Below are positions 7,741-14,821 of a stretch of DNA of 59,920 nucleotides, one piece after another. Position 1 is the stretch's first letter; each line of letters begins with the position of its first letter. Under the pieces are notes generated by a model. The model was not told the origin of the DNA, did no database searches, and was given only the letters and a program-made list of their open reading frames with translations. This DNA is from a virus. The DNA lies in IMG/VR virus record IMGVR_UViG_3300035199_000797, positions 1 through 59,920 of that record; one strand, 5' to 3'. The position numbers and the translations under genes are program-made.

Positions 7741-8249
7741 GCCGCGGCCTCCTCACGGTTTATTGGTTGGATGGCACCATGGATGCGGGCGGCTTCCTCA
7801 AGGACCCGTTGCATGCGAACCGCCTTGCCGTTCTCGCTGGTGTCAAAATGGCCAATGACGGCTTCGGCAGCTTCTAGAGAAGCCTCGCGGATGCCCATGT
7901 CGCCGAAGTTGATATTCTCGATGGCACGGATGACGCAATGATCATGGCCGTTGCTTTCGCCCTTGGCCTGATAAATGGGTTCGCCGTTCGCCTCGCGGAT
8001 GCTCAATGCCTGGCAGCGGTCACAAGGGCAGCGGTTGGTCTGATCGCTCGCCACGTTGGCGCCGCAGTGGTACCCGGTGGGGATTGTCGCCTTGAATAAG
8101 TCCCGCGCACCCTTCACCAGCGTTTCAGCTTGCAGCACGTGATCTGCAATGATCCGGTCGTCGCTGGGGACGGTCTGCACAACAGCCGCATGAAGGTGGC
8201 CATATGCGTCGTCGAGCATCTTGAGGGCGGTTTGGGTGTTGGGGGCCAT
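7737..8249 (-). CDS. Hypothetical 170-aa protein, first gene of leftward operon
   Basis: First gene after the leftward promoter, with purine-rich GGGAGAG upstream of ATG 8249. Residues about 62-80 contain YHCGANV then NRCPCDRC, a possible metal-binding cysteine cluster; the C-terminal half is helical. Immediate-early position suggests takeover or regulation, but no family is recognised. Confidence 0.72.
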   Translation of the reverse strand: MAPNTQTALKMLDDAYGHLHAAVVQTVPSDDRIIADHVLQAETLVKGARDLFKATIPTGYHCGANVASDQTNRCPCDRCQALSIREANGEPIYQAKGESNGHDHCVIRAIENINFGDMGIREASLEAAEAVIGHFDTSENGKAVRMQRVLEEAARIHGAIQPINREEAAA

Positions 8250-8285
8250 TTTATCTCTCCCGCTTTGGTGTTGCTGACGAGAATG

Positions 8286-8314
8286 AATATAGTCGCATTT
8301 AAATGTGAATACAA
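8286..8314 (-). promoter_or_regulatory. Leftward early promoter (PL-like)
   Basis: On the minus strand: -35 TTGTAT (8314-8309), exactly 17 bases, then -10 TATATT (8291-8286), placing transcription start near 8279, 30 bases before ATG 8249. The best sigma-70 promoter in the left arm, it would drive the whole operon to the integrase. It overlaps an inverted repeat that may be an operator. Confidence 0.6.
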
Positions 8315-8329
8315 CAAGATTTTCACATT
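8293..8329. promoter_or_regulatory. Candidate operator over the leftward promoter
   Basis: AATGTGAA (8302-8309) and TTCACATT (8322-8329) form a perfect 8-bp inverted repeat spanning the -35 box. TCGCATT at 8293-8299, in the spacer, is also found in the repressor/Cro intergenic operator (TATCGCATTA). Either could be bound by the repressor; which one is not decidable from sequence. Confidence 0.42.
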
Positions 8330-8420
8330 AAGATGGGTTATTTTATGTCGGATAGTATTTTGATGTGACCAGGTTGTTCTGAGGCTTGATTGACACCGAA
8401 TCGCGTGCGTAGACTTTTGG

Positions 8421-9161
8421 ATGAATTGGCTACACAACCTTGCGTCTATTGAGCGAAACCTGCGCAAACGCCTGGCGGCCCTTGGGCTTCATGTTGAACG
8501 CCACCATGATTTCGAACAGTTGCGGGATACCGTTGCAGCCGCGGTGACGACACCCTTTAATCCGACGTTCAACCCGGACCTGAGTGACATTGACCCTCAA
8601 AGCTGGTGGCTGGCCGCCCGTGATGGAGCCGGGGATATCGTCGCCACACATGCCGTCAGAGTATTCCGCGACAAAGATTTGGAAGTGTTGATCTGGAACG
8701 GTCTGTTGTTCTTCCGCCGCGAGGACAGGCCCCTGAACTGGTACGAGATCGCTCCCCGCCACCAGCCAACCAAGAACCGGGTGCAAGGCACGTGGTCGCA
8801 CGCCGGAGCAACCTGGGTGCGCAAAGACTGGCGAGGCAGGGGCCTCACCAGTCTATTGCCAATTCTGGATCAAATTGATTGCCTGCGCGATCCCTCAATA
8901 GGCCATGTAACCGGCATCGCTTTTCAGGAAATCGCCGGCCGTTCGATCTTGGAGAAGGGTTACGGCTTCCCACCCGAGCGCGCCGAGAAAATCCTGGACG
9001 GGCATTTCCCAGGCACAGGCCGCAAAGAAGAGCTTTGGCTGTGCCACATGCCCCGAGAAATGGCGATAGGGCATCTAACTTCCGTGTTTAGGGCCGTGAT
9101 AGAGAATGTCCGAGATGGTGATGATGTGTCGGATCTCTCCCGTACTGTCGGCGACGGGTAG
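8421..9161 (+). CDS. GNAT-fold acyltransferase-like protein (module copy A)
   Basis: A 246-aa protein. The GNAT core is seen in the beta-strand/loop WVRKDWRGRGLTSLL (about residues 131-146), matching the acyl-CoA-binding V-x-x-x-x-R-G-x-G pattern, followed by an alpha helix and GYGFPP. It shares short motifs, in order, with the protein at 56213-56932: NPTFNP against NPSFEP, and near the C-terminus a x-L-x-H-x-x-R-E motif (LCHMPRE against LTHISRE). Its 3' end overlaps the convergent PAS-like gene by 87 bases, just as in the other copy. Substrate unknown; a LuxI/FeeM-like signal synthase is one possibility, a protein or small-molecule modifier another. Confidence 0.72.
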   Translation: MNWLHNLASIERNLRKRLAALGLHVERHHDFEQLRDTVAAAVTTPFNPTFNPDLSDIDPQSWWLAARDGAGDIVATHAVRVFRDKDLEVLIWNGLLFFRREDRPLNWYEIAPRHQPTKNRVQGTWSHAGATWVRKDWRGRGLTSLLPILDQIDCLRDPSIGHVTGIAFQEIAGRSILEKGYGFPPERAEKILDGHFPGTGRKEELWLCHMPREMAIGHLTSVFRAVIENVRDGDDVSDLSRTVGDG

Positions 9162-9683
9162 AATGAGCCGGTCATATGCGCTGACGCGTCCATCTATCAT
9201 TGTTCCGCTAATTCGATGAATTACCGGCCGCCGCTCAGGCAGCGCTTCCATGTAGCCTTTGCAGGTTACCTCCACCATATCGGTGGCTGGTAGATCCCCG
9301 ACGCGCCTAGCGATAAACGATTTGGATTCAAAGGCTCCGAAACTGTGGCCCCAGAACCGGAATAGCCAGTTCTCAGGAGAATCTTCGCTCAACGCAATGA
9401 GCGTGGCGCGTGGCCCCTCAAGTAACCACGGGCGCAATAGGTCGTACAATTTGCCGTCTCGACCTTCCTGGAACACCCCGTCCGTCGCGATATTAAACCA
9501 CGACTCCATCGCCATGCTCATACGAAGGTCAGTGATGGCCTCAATTGGGAAACGCTGGCTAAGAGCTACCGTCGACGGCTTAATGGGTAGAAGCGGCACT
9601 TTGGGCTTTGCGAAAGGCCGTGGCGTCGATAGCGGTACTACATTATGAGAGATTCTACTTTTATGCGAGCACAAAACACACAC
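9075..9683 (-). CDS. PAS_5-like domain protein (module copy A)
   Basis: A 202-aa product from GTG 9683 (preceded by a G-run); an ATG near residue 55 is an alternative. Residues about 70-195 fit the PAS_5-type sensor fold: FRFWGHSFG, RRVGDLPATDM, then AYDRLILPVADSTGEI and IITI. PAS domains bind small ligands or cofactors. It is convergent with the GNAT-like gene and overlaps its last 87 bases. A matching Y-x-R-L-x-x-x-V-x-D-x-x-G motif occurs in the PAS-like protein at 56858-57556. No output domain is present, so it is a stand-alone sensor. Confidence 0.68.
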   Translation of the reverse strand: MCVLCSHKSRISHNVVPLSTPRPFAKPKVPLLPIKPSTVALSQRFPIEAITDLRMSMAMESWFNIATDGVFQEGRDGKLYDLLRPWLLEGPRATLIALSEDSPENWLFRFWGHSFGAFESKSFIARRVGDLPATDMVEVTCKGYMEALPERRPVIHRISGTMIDGRVSAYDRLILPVADSTGEIRHIITISDILYHGPKHGS

Positions 9684-9757
9684 CCCCCGTCTTTCTTGCT
9701 ATCAGATCAAGATAGTACAAAGTAAGCGTGCCGGTGTAAAGATTATGCTATTCAGGG

Positions 9758-10264
9758 TTATCCAGATGCGATTGCTTCTTCAATCGCACGGTTGGCCTCG
9801 TCTCGTTCACGGGCAAGATCAAAATATGCGCTGATATCAGCCGCGGATGGTAGTTGGCCGGTATCTCGGTAGATCCGCGTAAAATTCGAGCACCCAATTG
9901 CAATGTTCCGCGCCAATTGTTCCGGCGTCTGATCCTGGCTAAGGGCTGCGTCATTTTCGATGCAGAACCGGGCAACGCGATCGATTAAGGCAGGCGGCAC
10001 GTTTTTGTCTCGCTGCTGCGGGGCTGCGGAAAATTCGACCTCACCAATTATTTCGCTGACGGTGGAATCAACCGCGCCGGCGAACTTCATGAGTATGTCA
10101 AGCCGCATAGATTGGGATTGACGGCCCAGGAAATTCCGCAACGTGGAATCGGCAACACCAGCGTCTCTCGCCCATGGGGATACTTCTAATCCCCGAGCCT
10201 TCATAAACCGCTTGATCGCCTGCCTTATCTGTTCTGCATCGCCCGCGTTCATGGGAACAATCAT
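9758..10264 (-). CDS. CI-type lysogeny repressor without peptidase domain
   Basis: A 168-aa protein with an N-terminal XRE-type helix-turn-helix (about residues 10-65): MKARGLEVSPWARDAGVADS then TLRNFLGRQSQSMRLDIL. It is divergent from the Cro-like gene across an 87-bp intergenic region with an inverted repeat, the classical switch. The C-terminal 90 residues are helical and show no S24/LexA serine-lysine peptidase motifs, so RecA-stimulated self-cleavage is unlikely. The start may be ATG 10264 or the ATG four codons later; GAGG lies very close to the first. Confidence 0.8.
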   Translation of the reverse strand: MIVPMNAGDAEQIRQAIKRFMKARGLEVSPWARDAGVADSTLRNFLGRQSQSMRLDILMKFAGAVDSTVSEIIGEVEFSAAPQQRDKNVPPALIDRVARFCIENDAALSQDQTPEQLARNIAIGCSNFTRIYRDTGQLPSAADISAYFDLARERDEANRAIEEAIASG

Positions 10265-10272
10265 TACCTCAC

Positions 10273-10340
10273 TATCGCATTAAACGGCGACAACATTATT
10301 GTGTGATAAAACTCGTTGATAATCCCATAATAATGCGATA
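10273..10340. promoter_or_regulatory. Repressor/Cro operator region
   Basis: TATCGCATTA at 10273-10282 is mirrored exactly by TAATGCGATA at 10331-10340, giving two operator-like sites near the two divergent starts. A partial match (TTGTGTGATA) lies between them around 10300-10309. The arrangement mimics a lambda-type operator with outer strong and inner weak sites. Protein binding is inferred. Confidence 0.55.
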
Positions 10341-10344
10341 CATA
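10316..10344 (+). promoter_or_regulatory. Rightward early promoter (PR-like), possibly leaderless
   Basis: TTGATA (10316-10321), 17-bp spacer, then a weak -10 TACATA (10339-10344) place the start at or beside the ATG at 10352. No ribosome-binding site precedes that ATG, so the Cro mRNA may be leaderless. The right operator half (10331-10340) overlaps the spacer and -10, suiting repression. Confidence 0.4.
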
Positions 10345-10351
10345 CATTTCC

Positions 10352-10558
10352 ATGGGAATAGAAGACGCTATCGCCAGGGTTCGCGCATATGCAGAATCCA
10401 AGGGCTGGAGAAAATCCCGGTTAGCGAAAGAGGCGGGCCTCAAAGACACCACGCTACGGCACTTTGACAGACCGACCTGGAACCCAACCGCCGATACCCT
10501 TCGGAGGTTGGAGGCAGTTATTCCTGCGGAGTTCGTGCCGCAGGACCGGGCAACATGA
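10352..10558 (+). CDS. Cro-like regulator
   Basis: A 68-aa helix-turn-helix protein: GWRKSRLAKEAGLKDTTLRH, then DTLRRLEAVIP, the XRE/Cro fold without extra domains. First gene of the rightward operon, divergent from the repressor. No Shine-Dalgarno is seen before ATG 10352, in line with a leaderless transcript. It overlaps the following small membrane ORF by four bases. Confidence 0.78.
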   Translation: MGIEDAIARVRAYAESKGWRKSRLAKEAGLKDTTLRHFDRPTWNPTADTLRRLEAVIPAEFVPQDRAT

Positions 10559-10710
10559 CCATCTCCGCCGGCTTCCTCATTGCCATGGCGTTTTCGCTGC
10601 TGGCCAGCTTCACCAGGGATCTGCCGTCGTTGATCTGCCGTCATGGCCATTCAGGTGGTGATGGAGGGCAGGGGACGGCAACCGGACATGCGGGGGAGAA
10701 TTCCGCATGA
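10555..10710 (+). CDS. Small membrane protein (51 aa)
   Basis: ATG at 10555 overlaps the Cro stop (ATGA), with GCAGGACCGGG upstream. The product begins MTISAGFLIAMAFSLLASF, one hydrophobic helix or an uncleaved signal, followed by a Gly/His-rich tail of about 30 residues. Coupling to cro argues it is real; function unknown. 10711-10778 holds nothing obvious. Confidence 0.5.
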   Translation: MTISAGFLIAMAFSLLASFTRDLPSLICRHGHSGGDGGQGTATGHAGENSA

Positions 10711-10778
10711 GCTTTGTTCCGACTAATCTCGATGCCTGCAAGGGGTGGGCGGTGGTGCCCAGACTATGGAGAAATCTT

Positions 10779-11573
10779 TCAGGGGCAAATCCGGATCGGA
10801 GGCTTCAAGCCGGGGTTCAGAATCGGAGGAACATCCCCATTTTTCATGCAGGCGGCATCGATTTGGTACTGCGCAATATTTGCAAGACTGAGATCAGCCC
10901 CTCCAAGATCGGCCCCTCCAAGATCGGCGCCTCGGAGATCGGCGCTGAGGAGGTCGGCCCGGTTAAGGTTGCTACCCACCAAATTGGCACCGTTCAGTTT
11001 AGTAGAGGAAAGATCCGTCTGGCTCAGGTCAGCATCGACGAGATCTGCACAAAACAACTTTGCGAAGCTAAAGTTGCCCTTAGATGCCTGCAAACGGTGC
11101 AGATAAGTAGTCTCTGGACAATCCCACCAGTTGACGAGATGTTCCGCCGCCTCATTGCCCTTAAAAAGCTCGGCAAGCGCGGGCGGCGTAAGGTCGATGC
11201 CCTGCAGGGTAATCTTCTTCTTCGCATAGGGCCACCACCCTTGGAGCCACTCAGGGTCCTGGGAGTTGAGATATTCGAGGGCATTAATCTTGCCGCTGTT
11301 GCCGGGCGCCTTCGTTGTCACAAGTTGCCATGCGCGGGCGATCCGTTCTTCGCGACGGTCCGCCATTTCGATGGTGAAGGCGAAGATTGCTATCAGGATG
11401 GCCACCGGCTCGATGGCCCTGATAAATTGAGCCGGTCCCCAATTTTCTATTGTTGCCGCGATGATGCCGGACCCTCGGCTCATCGCTCTGAATGGCGAGA
11501 CCAAGAATCTGAATGGCCAGACCAAGTAAACGTATGCCATCTCTTTCAAGCTTTCCCACGCGTCTTTGAGCAT
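10779..11573 (-). CDS. Membrane-anchored pentapeptide-repeat protein
   Basis: A 264-aa protein from ATG 11573, preceded by GGGGGTGG; an upstream in-frame ATG at 11621 is less convincing. One TM helix (about residues 55-75, AIEPVAILIAIFAFTIEM) precedes a cytoplasmic region and then pentapeptide repeats A(D/N)Lxx (FCADLVDADLSQTDL, NLNRADLLSADLRGADL). The repeats should fold as a right-handed quadrilateral beta-helix of about three turns. Pentapeptide proteins can mimic DNA or scaffold membrane complexes. It opposes the rightward operon and so is probably lysogen-expressed cargo. Compare the larger one at 57733-59610. Confidence 0.82.
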   Translation of the reverse strand: MLKDAWESLKEMAYVYLVWPFRFLVSPFRAMSRGSGIIAATIENWGPAQFIRAIEPVAILIAIFAFTIEMADRREERIARAWQLVTTKAPGNSGKINALEYLNSQDPEWLQGWWPYAKKKITLQGIDLTPPALAELFKGNEAAEHLVNWWDCPETTYLHRLQASKGNFSFAKLFCADLVDADLSQTDLSSTKLNGANLVGSNLNRADLLSADLRGADLGGADLGGADLSLANIAQYQIDAACMKNGDVPPILNPGLKPPIRICP

Positions 11574-11638
11574 CGCCACCCCCAACACCATTGGTGGCAA
11601 CAGCCTAATGTTTCGCAACAAAAATGTGAACTGGCATC

Positions 11639-12073
11639 ATGACCCGTGCCCAAGACATAGAGCCCGCGCCGGGCAGTTACGGCGATCAACTGAGACAGCA
11701 ACTGGAAATGGAGAAGGCGATGGCAGAGCAAGTAGGCACGAACGGCAAAGGCGAAGGCGCTGGCATCGGGCACAACGTCGCGGACTTGAAGAAGATGATC
11801 CAGGACTGCGCGAAGTCGATGATCGAAATCAAGGGAGAGCGCAAAGACCTGAACGAGAGGGCAGGGGACATCCGCCAGAAGCTGAGAGACGCCGGCGTTC
11901 AGACAGCCGCCTTCGATTACGCGGTACGCCTGTTCGAAATGGAGCAAGAAGCGCGTGGTTCGTACATGGACACGCTGCGGCTATCCATGGAGGCGCTGTC
12001 GGTTGGCGAACAGGGATCGCTCCTCGCGGCGTTTGAAGGCGCCAGGACCAGCGAGCAAGCCGACGCCACCTAA
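11639..12073 (+). CDS. GapR/DUF2312-like DNA-binding protein (probable)
   Basis: A 144-aa protein. Residues about 45-135 form a coiled coil: LKKMIQDCAKSMIEIKGERK, DIRQKLRDAGVQTAAFDYAV, RLFEMEQEARGSYMDTLRLS. The pattern of a leading long helix, then a turn with a conserved D-A-G, then MEQEAR resembles the DUF2312/GapR family, which in Caulobacter binds overtwisted DNA near forks. It opens the replication segment, consistent with a DNA-metabolism role. It overlaps the RuvC-like gene by one base (TAATG). Confidence 0.6.
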   Translation: MTRAQDIEPAPGSYGDQLRQQLEMEKAMAEQVGTNGKGEGAGIGHNVADLKKMIQDCAKSMIEIKGERKDLNERAGDIRQKLRDAGVQTAAFDYAVRLFEMEQEARGSYMDTLRLSMEALSVGEQGSLLAAFEGARTSEQADAT

Positions 12074-12627
12074 TGCCCGGTCTGCTTGCCCTCGATATCG
12101 CGACCGTGACCGGTTGGGCCTATACCGCCGATCCAAATGACCTGGATCTAGAACCTGAGTTCGGATCGATGCGGTTGCCCAAGACCGGGCCGGACATCGG
12201 AGCATTCCTCTGCGCATACCGTGAATGGCTGATGCCGCTGATCGAGCAGCTGCGGCCAAAGGACGTGGTGTTCGAGTCTCCAATCATGCCGGCGACCTCG
12301 CAGATCATCATCCTGCGCAAGCTGTACGGCCTGGCCGGCGTGACCGAAATGGTCTGCACCGAACACCAGACCGCCTGCACCGAGGCCTACATGCAGAAGG
12401 TCCGCAAACACTTCTGCGGCCATGCAAGGCCAGGCGACAGGAAGGCGAAGGGCCTGGAGCGCCGACGGCAGATCAAGGCTGCGGTTGTCCAGGCCTGCCG
12501 GGATCGAGGCTGGAACCCAACAAACGACGATGAAGCCGACGCTCTGGCGGTGCTGGATTACGCCCGCGCAGTGCTGTTCCCGGAAACGGCCGGCGAGGGG
12601 CTGCCGCTGTTGAGGGAAGCGGGATGA
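12073..12627 (+). CDS. RuvC-like Holliday-junction resolvase
   Basis: A 184-aa protein of the RNase H-like resolvase fold. Acidic catalytic residues: D8 in LLALDIATVTGWAY, E69 in VVFESP, and the C-terminal pair in NDDEADALAVLDYA. Phage RuvC-like enzymes cut four-way and other branched junctions before packaging. It overlaps both neighbours by one to four bases. Length and motifs fit the family well. Confidence 0.82.
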   Translation: MPGLLALDIATVTGWAYTADPNDLDLEPEFGSMRLPKTGPDIGAFLCAYREWLMPLIEQLRPKDVVFESPIMPATSQIIILRKLYGLAGVTEMVCTEHQTACTEAYMQKVRKHFCGHARPGDRKAKGLERRRQIKAAVVQACRDRGWNPTNDDEADALAVLDYARAVLFPETAGEGLPLLREAG

Positions 12628-13262
12628 ACGCCCCGGTTGCCATCGTGCGCGATCCTTGGCCTTGGTCTGACCAAACAGAGCTGGCCAAGGAAGCCGAATG
12701 CTTCGAGACGCCGGCCTGGGCGGTTGAGGCCATCCTGGACGCCGAGCTGCTCACACCCATGGTCATAGATCCCTGTTGCGGTCGCGGCGTCATGGCGCAA
12801 GCCGCCGATCGCCGCGGGCACAACGTCTACGCGATGGACAAATACGATTGGGGCTTTGGCGCCACCGGGCTTGATTTCCTGCATGATCACGACGTTTGGG
12901 GCATGATCCCCGGCGCCACGGTCTTCATGAATCCGCCCTTCAGTTTTGCCGAGCAATTCGTCGAGACCGCTCAAGAATGCGGCGCCCGCAAGATCATCTG
13001 TTTCCAGCGCTTCGCTTGGTACGAGAGCGAACGCCGCACCAAGTTCTGGGCCAAGTATCCACCCAACCGCGTCTATGTCTGTGCCGATCGCGCAACGTGT
13101 TGGCGCATCGATATCGCGCCCAAGGACCGCAAGTCTGGCACCACCACCGCCCACGCCTGGTTTGTTTGGGAGCACGGCCAGCCGCCGGGAACGCTGCTGG
13201 GCCGGCTCTCGAAGAAGCGGCACCCACAAGGTGATCCTGTACAGGGGAGGGCAGCGGAATGA
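12624..13262 (+). CDS. SAM-dependent DNA adenine methyltransferase-like protein
   Basis: A 212-aa protein with an AdoMet-binding motif I (MVIDPCCGRGVMAQ) and the catalytic NPPF motif (ATVFMNPPFSFAEQ) typical of N6-adenine methyltransferases. A Trp/His-rich C-terminus (TAHAWFVWEHG) is common in phage members. No restriction partner is adjacent, so it is probably an orphan methylase protecting phage DNA or timing replication. The target site cannot be inferred. Confidence 0.78.
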   Translation: MNAPVAIVRDPWPWSDQTELAKEAECFETPAWAVEAILDAELLTPMVIDPCCGRGVMAQAADRRGHNVYAMDKYDWGFGATGLDFLHDHDVWGMIPGATVFMNPPFSFAEQFVETAQECGARKIICFQRFAWYESERRTKFWAKYPPNRVYVCADRATCWRIDIAPKDRKSGTTTAHAWFVWEHGQPPGTLLGRLSKKRHPQGDPVQGRAAE

Positions 13263-14281
13263 GCCACAGGGCCATGAACTGGGCAACATCGGTGCGCGGC
13301 ATAAGCAGCACCCAAAAGCTGGTGTTGCTCGTCCTGGCCAATGACTACAGGGACGACGAAGATTGCGCCTTTCCAAACCAGCGCCGGATCGCCGATCACG
13401 CTTGCCTATCGCGACGTGCTGTGCAGACCGCACTCGATGGGCTGACAAGATCGGGGCTCATCACGCGCCGGCACAGACAACGCGACAACGGCTCGCGAAC
13501 CAGTGATGAGTACAATTTCAACTTCAACCTAAGCGCACCGGATGCGCCTAGGGATGAAATCCAAGGCGCACCTGAGGCAATCCAAGGCGCACCTCATACC
13601 ATCCAAGGCGCACCTCAGGCAGGCCAAGGCGCACGAGGTGCGCACCCAGAGCCGTTACTAGAACCGTTACCTGAACCGTTACCTGAGCAGGTCCCCGATG
13701 AACCGCAATTGGCCATGGACGCTTGGAATGCCATGGCCGAAGAGTTGGGCTTGGCTCAGGTGCAAGATTTCACCACCGAGCGACGGGCCAAATGCCGTGC
13801 TCGTCTGAAGCAGTGTGGCGGCCTGGAGGGCTGGGGGGCGGCGCTGGCAAAAATTCGCGGCGATCCGTTTTTTTTGGGCGGCGGCCCCCGAGGCTGGATG
13901 GCCGATTTCGATTTTCTGATGCGAAAAAGCAAGTTCACCAAACTGATGGAAGGCGGATATGACCACAAACCTACCGGTGGCAACGACAAGCGGCCGCCTG
14001 ACCACGAACTCCGACGCCGAATTGCTGGCGCGGCGGCTAGTGTCATGGAGGCCGAGCGACGAAGTGCCGGACGATGCGACACCGGAGCGCCTGGCCAGCC
14101 TGCAAACGGAATTGACATTGAGGCTGGAGCCAGCGGGGGCGGAGGCGACAGCGGCGATCCTCTACGAGTTGTTTCTGGTGCTCCCGGCGCCGGCGGAGGC
14201 GGCAATGGCGAAGTACATCGAACGCCTTCAGACCTACCCGGCCTGGGCCTTGAAAGCGGCGATCGACAAGGTGATCGATAA
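13259..14281 (+). CDS. Replication initiator-like helix-turn-helix protein
   Basis: A 340-aa frame. Residues 1-90 form a Rep-type winged helix: SSTQKLVLLVLANDY, FPNQRRIADHACLSRRAVQT, LTRSGLITRRHRQ. A Gly-Ala-Pro-Gln repeat linker follows (IQGAP repeated at seven-residue spacing), then a conserved C-terminal block ending FDFLMRKSKFTKLMEGGYD (about residue 235). The DNA of the linker contains iteron-like repeats, as in lambda O. The last 107 codons overlap the next gene in another frame and have poor codon-position bias, so they may be non-conserved read-through. Confidence 0.8.
   Translation: MSHRAMNWATSVRGISSTQKLVLLVLANDYRDDEDCAFPNQRRIADHACLSRRAVQTALDGLTRSGLITRRHRQRDNGSRTSDEYNFNFNLSAPDAPRDEIQGAPEAIQGAPHTIQGAPQAGQGARGAHPEPLLEPLPEPLPEQVPDEPQLAMDAWNAMAEELGLAQVQDFTTERRAKCRARLKQCGGLEGWGAALAKIRGDPFFLGGGPRGWMADFDFLMRKSKFTKLMEGGYDHKPTGGNDKRPPDHELRRRIAGAAASVMEAERRSAGRCDTGAPGQPANGIDIEAGASGGGGDSGDPLRVVSGAPGAGGGGNGEVHRTPSDLPGLGLESGDRQGDR
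13559..13684 (+). repeat. Iteron-like direct repeats, candidate replication origin
   Basis: Four copies of ATCCAAGGCGCACCT-type repeats start at 13559, 13580, 13601 and 13622, exactly 21 bp (two helical turns) apart; the fourth is slightly diverged. Three 12-bp repeats (GAACCGTTACCT-type) follow at 13649, 13661 and 13673. They lie inside the initiator gene, the place lambdoid phages keep their origin. Confidence 0.55.
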
Positions 14282-14615
14282 CCACAAATACGCTTCCACG
14301 CCGACCATTGGCGACATCATCGAAACCATGCGGGCGCTTCCCGGCTACATCGAACGATTTAGGATCAGGGCCAACGTATCGATCTTGCAGATCCGGCAAC
14401 GGCGCAACCCGCCACGGCCACGGCAAGCGGTCTGCACCCCACCGCCCGCACCCAAGGTCAAACCCGTGCCACGCGAGCCCCTGAGCGCCCGACAGGCGGA
14501 AGAACAGATGCTGAGGGACCAGGAGAGGGTGAGGGCGGAAATGGCGGCTGACGGCATGGATGGCGCCGTTGATGAGCGTGGCAACCTGGTTGAGAGCCCG
14601 GGGGCAACCGTATGA
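13959..14615 (+). CDS. Replication-associated protein, possible helicase loader
   Basis: A 218-aa protein whose start lies 323 bases inside the initiator frame; codon usage shows this frame is the coding one in the overlap (third positions are G/C-rich). Recognisable stretches are YIERLQTYPAWALKAAID, KYASTPTIGDIIETM and a basic, proline-rich tail. Position after the initiator resembles lambda P or DnaC-type loaders, but there is no Walker motif. Function inferred from place only. Confidence 0.68.
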   Translation: MTTNLPVATTSGRLTTNSDAELLARRLVSWRPSDEVPDDATPERLASLQTELTLRLEPAGAEATAAILYELFLVLPAPAEAAMAKYIERLQTYPAWALKAAIDKVIDNHKYASTPTIGDIIETMRALPGYIERFRIRANVSILQIRQRRNPPRPRQAVCTPPPAPKVKPVPREPLSARQAEEQMLRDQERVRAEMAADGMDGAVDERGNLVESPGATV

Positions 14616-14821
14616 GCGTCCAATCCCAGCTAGGCCGGATGGTGGACCGCCGCCACGGTGTGGAAATCGACAGGCAGGGGCAAATGGCCCGCGAGGGCTG
14701 GCGGACGCTTGGCCTGCTGATTTGCAGCGAGAACGACCCGCGCCTTTCCTGGGTCGAGCGGGAGCAGATCAGGCAGATCGGGACTAAATTGAACGGCGAG
14801 CGGAGGGACGGTGTTGGTTGA
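14612..14821 (+). CDS. Hypothetical 69-aa protein
   Basis: Small basic protein (MSVQSQLGRMVDRRHGVEID), overlapping its upstream neighbour by four bases and the next gene by eleven. Predicted mostly helical. No family recognised. Confidence 0.65.
   Translation: MSVQSQLGRMVDRRHGVEIDRQGQMAREGWRTLGLLICSENDPRLSWVEREQIRQIGTKLNGERRDGVG

Noticed and set aside
10707-11642. 311-codon plus-strand frame
   Set aside because: Mirror image of the pentapeptide-repeat gene on the minus strand, whose repeat periodicity leaves the opposite strand open.
12624-13262. Restriction-modification system
   Set aside because: The methyltransferase-like gene has no restriction gene beside it; the nuclease-like gene at 15517 is too far and convergent.
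13559-13684. CRISPR-like array
   Set aside because: Repeats are short, contiguous and in frame within a gene, with no spacers; iterons fit better. No CRISPR array was seen elsewhere.
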